Assembly (NCBI RefSeq): GCF_001570365.1
Contig: NZ_BBYK01000043.1
Coordinates: 102,677 to 166,676 of the forward strand
DNA length: 64,000 nucleotides
Reading direction: 5' to 3'
DNA from: Microtetraspora fusca
GTDB lineage: Bacteria > Actinomycetota > Actinomycetes > Streptosporangiales > Streptosporangiaceae
Shown: positions 9,168-17,248 of the stretch, piece by piece
Layout: every line of letters begins with the position of its first letter
Position numbering within the stretch: the first letter of the stretch is position 1
Notes under the pieces: generated by a model
What the model was told of the DNA's origin: nothing
Seen by the model: the letters and a program-made list of their open reading frames with translations, nothing else
Databases searched by the model: none
Program-made: the position numbers and the translations under genes

Positions 9168-11551
9168 CTATTGCGAACGCCTTGCGTGGCGCGCGGCACC
9201 TCGTAGATCGCGCACCCGGGAGAGCGGAACCGCAGCGTCGCGAACGCGCCGAGTCGCGGGCTGGCGAAGCGCTCGTCGGCGAACAGCCAGCGCACGCCGT
9301 ATCGGTCGCGCAGCCGCTCGATCGCCTCATGGGACGGCGCGGTGAAGGCCAGATCGTTCACGCGGAGTCGGTCCCGATCCCAGAAGGGGAAGTAATCCTG
9401 CAACTGACCTGGCCGCCAGCGGCTCATGTTGGGCCCGGTGAAGGCCCATCCTTCGACCAGCACCCGACGTTCACCGAGCGCTGAGACCCAGAAACGGCGC
9501 GCGTCGCACGATGCCTGCACCTCGGTCCTGCAGTGGACATTCGTGGCGACAAGGTCATGCGGATCCGAGTGGGAACGCAGCCATCGGCCCGCCGCCATGG
9601 CGCCCTGGGCCGCCGACGTGCTGAGAGCGGCCTGGGCCTCCTGAAACTCGGCCGACGCGCGCGCCTCGTGGAACCCTCCCGCCATCACACGAGGCAGCAC
9701 CGACAGGACGTGGCCCTGCACATCGGTCTGCAGACCGATCGCCATGGCCGCGATGGACACGAGAGCCCACGCGCGGCGCGCTCCCCCGCCGCGCATCAGA
9801 ACGGCGAACGCCAGCACAGAAACGGCCAGCAGCACCAGGTAGGGCCGGTAGAGGACGCTGTCCGGCTGCTCAGGCCGCAACGGAATCGTGACACCGCAGA
9901 CGACGGGGAGCAGGTAGGCGACGGCGATCCCGACCGCGGCCGAGCAGATCGCCGTCCTGCGCGGCACCCCAGCCCGTCGCACCAGCATGAGAAGCCCGTA
10001 CGTCGAAACGATCGCCAGGTAGGGGTAGGCACCGTACATGAAGAAGAGCTGACTGCGGCCGGGATGCCCGAGCATGAGTGCCGTGCCGAGCCCCACGGCG
10101 CCAATGCCGAGCATGAGGATCACGCTGCGGCGCGCGAGGGATCCCGGCCGGCTCAGCAGTCCGAGAGTTCCCGACCACATGGCCACCCAGCACAGCAAGA
10201 ACACCAACGTGACGCCGATCAGTGCGCCCGCAGAAGGTTCGGCCACCTCGGTCAGCCCGCGCCATTCCTCCCAGGACGTGCGTAGGAAGTAAAGCGGTGC
10301 AACGAGCACGGCCTGGCGGGCGCCGCCGAACAGCACGAGCTGGGCATAGAGAAGACAGGCGGCGGTCATCACCAGGGCGACGAGCACGGACCGGGACAAC
10401 GTCCGGCGTCTCACAACCTCGACGATCATGATCGCCACGAGCCCGGCGCCGAGCATGGGCAGGTAGGTGGCCTTGGCCCCCATCACCGCCAGAAGGAAGA
10501 TCGCGAGCAGGATCCAGGCGCTCGCGGTGCTCCTCCGCTCCAGAACGTCGATCAGCAGGAGCACGACCGGGGCGAACAGGAGCGCCCCGAAAGTCTGCGT
10601 GGGGCTCGTCCACGCGAGGTCCGGCACTCCTCCCCAGGTGAACGACCCGTTCGGCCCCAAAAAGAAGGTCGGGATCCCGACCAGGATCGTACCCACCGTG
10701 GCGACCAGTGCGGCGGCCCACGAGCCCGTGACACGTCGCGCGGTCATCCCGATCAGCACGACGAAAGCGGGCAGCATGGGCAGCACGCCGATGCGGGTCA
10801 CCAGTACGAGCGGCTCCACGCCGGTGATCCAGCTCGACGCCGCGAAGTGCGCGTAAACGAACCAGTGATAGGAGAGCGGCTCTCCCGCGACCATCGGCAC
10901 GGTCGGCGGCATCTGATGCTTCAGTTCACCGGTCAGCGCCAGGTGAAACGCCACGTCCGGCGGGGAGGAGGCGAGTGCGGGCCAGGTGAGCGGCGTCACG
11001 GCGAAATAGGAGGCGGCACCCCACGCGATCAGATAGAGAACCAGCAGCGCGAGCGACCAGGAGAACCAGAGGGGGGTCGTCAGGTAGGTGCGCCGTCCGA
11101 CTCTGCAGTGCCGGCGCAGGCGCGGGACGGCGAGAAAGACGGCATAGGTGGTGACGGGCCAGGCCAGCACCAGCAGGGGAAGGCCGACCGCGCGGGCGGC
11201 GATGTAGGTGAAGATCTCGACGGCGTAGCCCAGGGCCAGCCCGAGGGCGATCTCTTCGACGCGCGTACGGCGGCCCTTGTACAGAGTTCGGATCAGGAGC
11301 ACGCCGGGGACGGTGAGGCAGAGGAGCACGTATGCGGTGAAGACGACCAGGTCGCGGAGGGAGACGCCATAGTGGAGGAGCACCGCGACGCTGAGCCCGG
11401 ACGTCGCGATCGCGGGCCGCCACCGGGACGTCAGGAAAGCGGCCGCCCCCCGGCGTCGGCCGGCGAGCCGTCCGCCGTCCGCGGATCCGCCCGCGTCCGC
11501 GAGCGGCGCAGGCGTGGGTGAGCCCGGGTCAACGGGCGAGATCGTCTCCAT
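9131..11551 (-). CDS. Large polytopic GT-C-like membrane protein, paralog 3 of 4
   Basis: 806 residues from the ATG at 11551, chosen because it aligns with the start of paralog 2 (METISPV against MDTISPV). It has the same motifs: DVAFHLALTGELKHQ, SYHWFVYAHFAAS, PDLAWTSPTQTFGALLF, MGAKATYLPML, LGERRVLVEGWAF and YGVRWLFADER. The C-terminus is odd. Where paralog 2 stops with TAA after PRAA, this gene reads CAA at 9184-9182 and continues for 17 residues (QGVRNSHPVPSGDATRA) into the edge of the IS110 remnant. The function is inferred as for the other paralogs. Confidence 0.75.
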   Translation of the reverse strand: METISPVDPGSPTPAPLADAGGSADGGRLAGRRRGAAAFLTSRWRPAIATSGLSVAVLLHYGVSLRDLVVFTAYVLLCLTVPGVLLIRTLYKGRRTRVEEIALGLALGYAVEIFTYIAARAVGLPLLVLAWPVTTYAVFLAVPRLRRHCRVGRRTYLTTPLWFSWSLALLVLYLIAWGAASYFAVTPLTWPALASSPPDVAFHLALTGELKHQMPPTVPMVAGEPLSYHWFVYAHFAASSWITGVEPLVLVTRIGVLPMLPAFVVLIGMTARRVTGSWAAALVATVGTILVGIPTFFLGPNGSFTWGGVPDLAWTSPTQTFGALLFAPVVLLLIDVLERRSTASAWILLAIFLLAVMGAKATYLPMLGAGLVAIMIVEVVRRRTLSRSVLVALVMTAACLLYAQLVLFGGARQAVLVAPLYFLRTSWEEWRGLTEVAEPSAGALIGVTLVFLLCWVAMWSGTLGLLSRPGSLARRSVILMLGIGAVGLGTALMLGHPGRSQLFFMYGAYPYLAIVSTYGLLMLVRRAGVPRRTAICSAAVGIAVAYLLPVVCGVTIPLRPEQPDSVLYRPYLVLLAVSVLAFAVLMRGGGARRAWALVSIAAMAIGLQTDVQGHVLSVLPRVMAGGFHEARASAEFQEAQAALSTSAAQGAMAAGRWLRSHSDPHDLVATNVHCRTEVQASCDARRFWVSALGERRVLVEGWAFTGPNMSRWRPGQLQDYFPFWDRDRLRVNDLAFTAPSHEAIERLRDRYGVRWLFADERFASPRLGAFATLRFRSPGCAIYEVPRATQGVRNSHPVPSGDATRA

Positions 11552-11616
11552 GGCCGCAAGACTGGCGACACGCATGCCGGGAAGCGGTGCCGACACCGCC
11601 TGACCACCGTTTCATT
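11106..11616. repeat. Copy B of near-identical 5' block shared by paralogs 2 and 3
   Basis: Counterpart of 8074-8593, covering the leader and first codons of paralog 3. It ends at the same ACCACCGTTTCATT string, after which the two upstream regions diverge. Confidence 0.85.
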
Positions 11617-11835
11617 ACCAGGCCTTTATTGTCATCGAGGCCGTTTTTGCGGACGAGGAACCGTTCACGTGTCCCCAGCGCCGCGCCGTCGTTACCCGCC
11701 GCACGCGCTTTCGATTCTTTACGGGGACTTGAAAATATCAGGCGGGCATGTGTTCAGCACCGTTCAGACTCCCCCGATTACAGTGGCCGGGCGTCACGGA
11801 ACGTCCCCGCCACAACATCATTCGGGTGATTATTT

Positions 11836-13092
11836 GTGGAGTACATAATTGTCGCGGTGGCCGCGACGATACTCGTCTTCCTCGTGCAGTCCTGCCTGCA
11901 TGGACACGTGGCACGACGGGCCTTACGGGTGCTGCTCCTGGCCTTCGTCGCGCGATTGGTCATCCACGTTCTGGTCGTGCGGAGCCTGCTGCCGTATGGG
12001 GGCGATAACTACACCTATGGGCAAAGGGCACTGGAGATCGTCGCGTACTGGGAACGTGAGGGCTTCCAGTTCGTCACCTCCGACCAGATCCCCAACCTTT
12101 ACTCCGTGGCGGTGCCCTGCAACGTCTTCGCGCTCATCATCTATGTGTGCGGCGGCCCGGCTCTCCTGGCCTGCACGTCCGTGATAGCGCTCATGGCGTG
12201 TGCTCTGTGCATCGTCATGTACAGGTTCGCCAGGCTCATCGGCGCCGACGAGCGTTCCTCCTACCGCCTCCTCGTCCTCATGGCGTTCATGCCGGCGTTC
12301 CTGCTGCACACGTCGGACACGTTCAAAGACGGTTTCAATGTGTTCCTGGTCGTGGCGTGCCTGGGGCTGGCCACGTCGAACGTGCAGAGATTCGACATCC
12401 GGAAAGTGCTGTTGCTCGCACCATTGCTGTGGGCTCTGTGGAACGTACGCCCCTACATGGTGTTCATGTGCGCGCTACCGCTCGTCCTCGGTTTCGTCGG
12501 GGCCAGACGCGCTCTCCCCTTCTGCACCCTCGCCCTTGTCGCCGGGCTGCTGGCATCCTTCGCGTTCTTCCCGGAAGCTGCTCCGAACGCTGCCGTCGAA
12601 ACGATGCAGGCACAGCTCGAAATCGGCCAGTCGGAGGCGGTCCGCCTCGCGAACGCGGACACAGGCTCCGGGGTCGTCTTCGACGACGGCGGAAACCCAT
12701 GGAGCGCGTTTCTGCCGAAACTCTTCTACACCCTGTTGTCTCCCTTCCCTTGGACGGGAGGAAGCATGGTGCTGCAACTCGCGAAAATCGAAACACTGAT
12801 CTGGTACTACCTGCTCTTCTGCGCGGTGCGAGGAGCACGACAATTGTGGGGTCAGGACCGAAGAGCCCTGCTGCTCCTGCTTCTCTTCATCGTGCCCTGC
12901 ACGGTGGTGTACGCGACGAGCATGTCCAACATCGGTCTCATCTTCCGACAGCGGTTGCCGATCGTCATGATCGTGAGTCTGTTGTCCGCGGTCTCCTGGA
13001 CCCGGACTCCGCAGCGCCCTGGCCAGGCCCCGTCCGGCCCTCTCACACCGCCTGCCACCGGACCGGCACGGCGCCGCACCGCTGTGGGGTAA
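11836..13092 (+). CDS. Polytopic membrane protein, putative Wzy-like polysaccharide polymerase
   Basis: 418 residues with about ten hydrophobic helices, beginning MEYIIVAVAATILVFL from a GTG. An early outer loop carries GGDNYTYGQRALEI, and a large loop rich in acidic residues (residues about 250-290) precedes FLPKLFYTLLSPFPW. That layout, with a long loop between late helices and the ending SNIGLIFRQRLPIV, is what Wzy-type polymerases and related GT-C proteins show. Sequence in this class is poorly conserved, so the call rests on topology and context: it lies between GT-C-like proteins, a GT4 and the flippase, and no other polymerase candidate is present. A membrane glycosyltransferase is the alternative. 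Confidence 0.6.
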   Translation: MEYIIVAVAATILVFLVQSCLHGHVARRALRVLLLAFVARLVIHVLVVRSLLPYGGDNYTYGQRALEIVAYWEREGFQFVTSDQIPNLYSVAVPCNVFALIIYVCGGPALLACTSVIALMACALCIVMYRFARLIGADERSSYRLLVLMAFMPAFLLHTSDTFKDGFNVFLVVACLGLATSNVQRFDIRKVLLLAPLLWALWNVRPYMVFMCALPLVLGFVGARRALPFCTLALVAGLLASFAFFPEAAPNAAVETMQAQLEIGQSEAVRLANADTGSGVVFDDGGNPWSAFLPKLFYTLLSPFPWTGGSMVLQLAKIETLIWYYLLFCAVRGARQLWGQDRRALLLLLLFIVPCTVVYATSMSNIGLIFRQRLPIVMIVSLLSAVSWTRTPQRPGQAPSGPLTPPATGPARRRTAVG

Positions 13093-13429
13093 GGCGCCGC
13101 TCAGCCCGATCCCGGCCTGGCCGGTTCCTCTTTAGCACCTGTCAAAGGACTTGCAAGAAAACGATCGAGAGGCTGCGCCTGAGCCCGTTCGGGCGGATCG
13201 GATCACCAGGCTTGCGCTCATGGAAACAACATCGGCGCGCCTTTGATCCCTGCCCCGCACAAGGGCCGCCGGCCCGGCCGGAGAGATCGCTCTCAGGCCG
13301 GGCCCGGGCCGTACCGCCGAGGTCGTCACATCCGCCGGCGCCCGTGCGATCCACCTCCCCCCACCGGCTGCGCGGCCGACGTGGGCGGCGCCGGCTGTTG
13401 GTCCCTGACACGCATCACAGGAAGTCGCC
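13093..13429. other. Intergenic region without a recognised gene
   Basis: These 337 bases separate the Wzy-like gene from the GT4. I see only a short GCCCGTTCGGGC hairpin and no convincing reading frame. A promoter for the GT4-flippase group may lie here, but no clear -35/-10 pair stands out. Confidence 0.6.
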
Positions 13430-14539
13430 ATGAGAATTCTGCACATCGGATATCGACTGCCGCCGGAGCCCGGCGGCATGGAGCTCCATGTTGAACGACT
13501 CATCCGGGCGCAGGTGCTCCGCGGGCGCGAGGTGATCGTGGCGCACCGGCGCGGCGAGCTTCCGCGAGGGGCGGAACCGATGCCCGTGGCGCGCACCAGG
13601 GCCAGCCGGGCGGTGTCCCTGAAGTTCGATGAGATCGCCTTCGCGATGGAGTGCGCCGAGGCGCTCCCCCGTGTTCCCGCGCCCGACGTCATCCACCTGC
13701 ACGGCGATCATCGGGAGGCGCTCGCGCTCGGCTCCGCCGCCCGGCGCCTCGGCATTCCGCTGATGCTCCACATTCACGGCGCCCTCACCATGCGCCACCG
13801 CCCGATCATGCCCTGGGCGTTCCGCCATGTCGGCGGCTTCATCGTGGCGGGGACCCGCCCCAAAGCGGACCTGCACGCCATCGGCGTCCCGGACCGTCTC
13901 ATCCGCATGACGTCGGCCGGTCTGGACGTCGGCCGGCTCACCGGATTCCGTGACAGCGGCCGGGTCGAGCGCGGGCTGATCGTCAGCGTGGGCTCGCTGG
14001 TGAAGGTGAAGAACCACGAGCTGACCATCGAGGCGTTCCACCGGGTGCGGGCCGTACGTCCGGACGCCCGCCTCGTCATCGCGGGAGACGGACCGGAACG
14101 CGACCGCCTGCGGCGACTCGCCGCCACCGGCCCGGGGATCGAGTTCACCGGTCATCTCTCCCCCGACCGCATCTATTCGCTGGTGAACCGAGCCGAGGTC
14201 CTCGTGCACGCCTCCCAGCGGCTGCGCGGCATAGGCGAGGGGATCCCGAACGCGGCGCTGGAAGCGCTGGCGCTCGGCACCGCCGTCCTCGTCTCGTCGG
14301 AGGCCACGCTCGACCCGGTGGTCCCCCGGGACGCCTATCGGACGTTCCGGTCAGGAGACGCGTCCGACCTGGTCGCCCGGCTCCACGCTCTCCTGGACGA
14401 CGACGAGGCGCGCCGACGGCTGGGCGAGCGAGGCGTCCGCGCCGCCGAGGACCTCGACTGGCCGCTGGTCGCCGCGCGGATCGAGCGCTGGTACGAGATG
14501 GTCACCACGCCTCGGATGCCTGTCCTGGCGGCGCGATGA
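13430..14539 (+). CDS. Family 4 glycosyltransferase (GT-B fold)
   Basis: 369 residues. The N-domain starts MRILHIGYRLPPEPGGMELHV with the glycine-rich loop after the first strand. The C-domain has SVGSLVKVKNHELTIEAF, VIAGDGPERDRLRRLA, and the sugar-nucleotide motif with its conserved acidic residue in GIGEGIPNAALEALALG. It is probably cytoplasmic and membrane-associated, transferring a sugar from a nucleotide donor to the growing lipid-linked repeat unit. The flippase gene follows 62 bases downstream on the same strand. Confidence 0.9.
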   Translation: MRILHIGYRLPPEPGGMELHVERLIRAQVLRGREVIVAHRRGELPRGAEPMPVARTRASRAVSLKFDEIAFAMECAEALPRVPAPDVIHLHGDHREALALGSAARRLGIPLMLHIHGALTMRHRPIMPWAFRHVGGFIVAGTRPKADLHAIGVPDRLIRMTSAGLDVGRLTGFRDSGRVERGLIVSVGSLVKVKNHELTIEAFHRVRAVRPDARLVIAGDGPERDRLRRLAATGPGIEFTGHLSPDRIYSLVNRAEVLVHASQRLRGIGEGIPNAALEALALGTAVLVSSEATLDPVVPRDAYRTFRSGDASDLVARLHALLDDDEARRRLGERGVRAAEDLDWPLVAARIERWYEMVTTPRMPVLAAR

Positions 14540-14601
14540 CCGGCACCGCGATAGGCCGCAGCCGTCTGATCTTGTCCGTCCGGGCCTGAAGGGATTTCGG
14601 C

Positions 14602-15984
14602 ATGTCCGTCACCACTCGCGGTCGATCCGCGCGCCACGTCCGGCTCCCGGGTGGACGACAGCTGCTGACCTTCACGTCGCTGAGCTCGGCCGGGCTCGGC
14701 GAGGCCGTGCTCCCCACGCTCAGCCTGATCGCGCTGGTCCGGATGACCGGCGCGCAGACCTCCGGTCAGGTCATCTTCACCCAGTCCGTGGCCGGGCTCT
14801 GGTTTCTCGTGTCCAACCCGGGCCTCGAGGACGCGACGCAGCGGTTCGTCCCGCTGGAGCAGCAGCGCAGCGGCAGGGGGTCGGCGCTCTTCCTCCTGCT
14901 GCTGCGCTGGAGCACCGGCATCGGCCTCGCCGCGACGGTGGTCGCCCTCGTGGCGATCCTGGCCGCCCGGCTGCTCGGCCTCGTCTCCGGCGGTCTCGCG
15001 CTCATGCTCGCCCTCGCCGTCGTCGGACGGGGCGCCATCGTCCCGTACGCGACGGCGGGCGCGGGGCTCGCGCTGGCGAACCGGCTGCGGAGGTTCGGCA
15101 TGCTGCGCGTGCTGGCCGCGTTCCTGTCCTTCGGCCTGTCGCTCGTGGGGTTGTGGGTCGGCGGTCCCCTGCTCTACCTCGCGGGGCAGGCGGTGGGCGC
15201 ACTGGCCATGGCCGCCGTCATCTGCCTGACCGCGACGCGGGCGACGGTGTCCGCACTGGGGCCCGTGACGGGGAACGCACGGCTGCCGGCCGGGCTGATC
15301 CCGTTCACCTTCCAGACGTCGGTGGGGACCACCGTCGCCGGGGTCTCCGACACGGGCATCCTCACCATCGCGGGCTTCATCGGCGGGCCGTCGCTCGTGA
15401 CCGTCCTGAAAATCGCGATGGCGCCCGGCCGCTTCTACGCCAACCTGACCATCCCGGTCACGACGATGCTGTACCCCCGGATCACCCAGGCCGTCGCGCA
15501 GGGGGCCGGGCCGGCGTTCATCAAACGAATCGTCCGGCGTACCTCTCTGCTGCTCTCGGTGAGCGGGGCGGTGACGGCCCTGGTCGCGTTCCCACTGATC
15601 GGCACCGTCATCGCCATGGCGTACGGAGCGGAGTACGCGGACGCGGGCGCGGTGGCGATGCTGCTGCTCGGCGCCGCGTGCGTCAAAGGCATCGCGTGCT
15701 GGTCCAACACTCTCGCGCTCGGCGTGGGGAAGCCGGGTTGGCGGCTCACCTATCTCACTGCCGAGGCGGCCCTTCTCGTCGCCGCCCTCCTCCTGGCGCA
15801 CTGGTCGGCGTCCGGCTCGGCATCCGTCACCGCGGCGACCGCGCTCCATTTCGCGGCGGGGACGCTGGCTCTCGCCGCCCTCGGGAGTGGCTTCTGGCTC
15901 GCGATGCTGGGCCCCGTCACCGCCCCCCGGCCGGAGGCGCCCGCCCCGGTGGAGCGGCCGGCTCGCCCCCTCCAGAGAGTGTGA
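14602..15984 (+). CDS. Polysaccharide flippase, Wzx/PST-like
   Basis: 460 residues with about 12 to 14 hydrophobic helices. It opens RQLLTFTSLSSAGLGEAVLPTLSLIALVR and has positively charged residues spaced along helices, as in MOP-superfamily lipid-linked oligosaccharide flippases. The role would be to move undecaprenyl-diphosphate-linked repeat units to the outer face for polymerisation. The ATG start has GAAGGGA seven bases before it. It is the only flippase candidate in the locus, so it is presumably shared by all repeat units made here. Confidence 0.85.
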   Translation: MSVTTRGRSARHVRLPGGRQLLTFTSLSSAGLGEAVLPTLSLIALVRMTGAQTSGQVIFTQSVAGLWFLVSNPGLEDATQRFVPLEQQRSGRGSALFLLLLRWSTGIGLAATVVALVAILAARLLGLVSGGLALMLALAVVGRGAIVPYATAGAGLALANRLRRFGMLRVLAAFLSFGLSLVGLWVGGPLLYLAGQAVGALAMAAVICLTATRATVSALGPVTGNARLPAGLIPFTFQTSVGTTVAGVSDTGILTIAGFIGGPSLVTVLKIAMAPGRFYANLTIPVTTMLYPRITQAVAQGAGPAFIKRIVRRTSLLLSVSGAVTALVAFPLIGTVIAMAYGAEYADAGAVAMLLLGAACVKGIACWSNTLALGVGKPGWRLTYLTAEAALLVAALLLAHWSASGSASVTAATALHFAAGTLALAALGSGFWLAMLGPVTAPRPEAPAPVERPARPLQRV

Positions 15985-16169
15985 CGAGGTGCCCTCCTGG
16001 GGAATCGGATCCATGCCGCGCGGGCCGGGCGACCATCACGCGGTTCACCTCGAGACACACCGGCTGAGCACCCACCCCCGGAAGGTGACGCTCCGTACGA
16101 TGATCCTCACAATTCGCGATCGGACGGCGACGCCACCGCGGTCCTTCCCGTCTCACCGATAGGTGTCCA

Positions 16170-17153
16170 ATGACTCTCTCGAAACACGCTTCCGCCGGCC
16201 TGGACACGCCGCGAGCATGGTGGTCCGAGCTTCGCTGCCCGCGCTGTCATGGCGATCTCCGCGCCGAAGGCGGACTGCGGTGCGACGCGTGCCAGACGAC
16301 GTACCCCGTCGACCGCGGGGTGCCACGCTTTGTCCCCGCGGACAACTACGCCAACGGGTTCGGATACCAGTGGAACCAGCATCGGCTGACCCAACTCGAC
16401 TCGCACTCCGGTCTGCCGATATCCCGCGACCGGCTCTTCCGGTCCAGCCGGTGGACGGCCGGGGAACTGCGCGGCCGGCGGGTGCTCGAGTGCGGCAGCG
16501 GCGCCGGACGGTTCACCGAGGTTCTCTGCGAGACCGGTGCCGAGGTCACGTCCTTCGACATCTCCAGCGCCGTCCACGCCAACGCCGCCTCCAACGGGCG
16601 CTTCCCCAACCTGCGGCTGGTGCAGGCGAGCATCTACGAGATGCCGTTCCCGGAGGAGTCCTTCGACTACCTGCTCTGCTTCGGGGTCATCCAGCACACC
16701 CCCGACGTCGAGCGGACGTTCAAGACCATGTTCCGCTACCTGCGTCCCGGCGGCCGGTTCTGCGTGGACGTGTACGCGGCGATGGTGGCCTACACGCATC
16801 CGCGGCACCTGCTGCGCCCGTTCACCCGGCGCATGCCTCCGGCCGCGCTCTACTCCCTCGTGCAGAAGACGGCGCCGCGCCTGCTGCCGCTGTCCATGGC
16901 GCTCCACTCGGTGCCGAAGGCGGGGCCGTACCTGGCCCGGCTGGTGCCGGTCGCCAACCTCAGCTACCTGAACCTGAAGGACCGGCGCATGTTGCGGAAC
17001 TGGTCCGTGCTCGACACGTTCGACTGGCTCGCGCCCCGGTACGAGAGCCCGCAGACGCGCCGCCGCCTCGAGCGGTGGACCAGGGATCTCGCGCTGAGCG
17101 AGGTCTCCATCGAGCGCCATCGCGGCATATACGTCGTGCGCGGTGTGAAGTAG
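16170..17153 (+). CDS. Class I SAM methyltransferase with N-terminal zinc ribbon
   Basis: 327 residues. Near residues 22-45 two Cys pairs (LRCPRCHGD and LRCDACQTTYPV) form a Trm112-like zinc ribbon. The Rossmann methyltransferase follows: motif I VLECGSGAGRFTEVL, then VTSFDISSAVHANA and ESFDYLLCFGVIQHTPD. This domain pair is common in polysaccharide loci, where such enzymes methylate sugars or cap glycans. The C-terminal 130 residues are basic and may bind membrane or glycan. The substrate is unknown. Confidence 0.85.
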   Translation: MTLSKHASAGLDTPRAWWSELRCPRCHGDLRAEGGLRCDACQTTYPVDRGVPRFVPADNYANGFGYQWNQHRLTQLDSHSGLPISRDRLFRSSRWTAGELRGRRVLECGSGAGRFTEVLCETGAEVTSFDISSAVHANAASNGRFPNLRLVQASIYEMPFPEESFDYLLCFGVIQHTPDVERTFKTMFRYLRPGGRFCVDVYAAMVAYTHPRHLLRPFTRRMPPAALYSLVQKTAPRLLPLSMALHSVPKAGPYLARLVPVANLSYLNLKDRRMLRNWSVLDTFDWLAPRYESPQTRRRLERWTRDLALSEVSIERHRGIYVVRGVK

Positions 17154-17248
17154 CCATTCGGCCCCGGCGGCACAATCTTTAACAACGAAGAAACCAACAG
17201 AACGTGTCCGCTCTCGCCGGTCCGGCGTGAACCATTACGGTACCGCCC

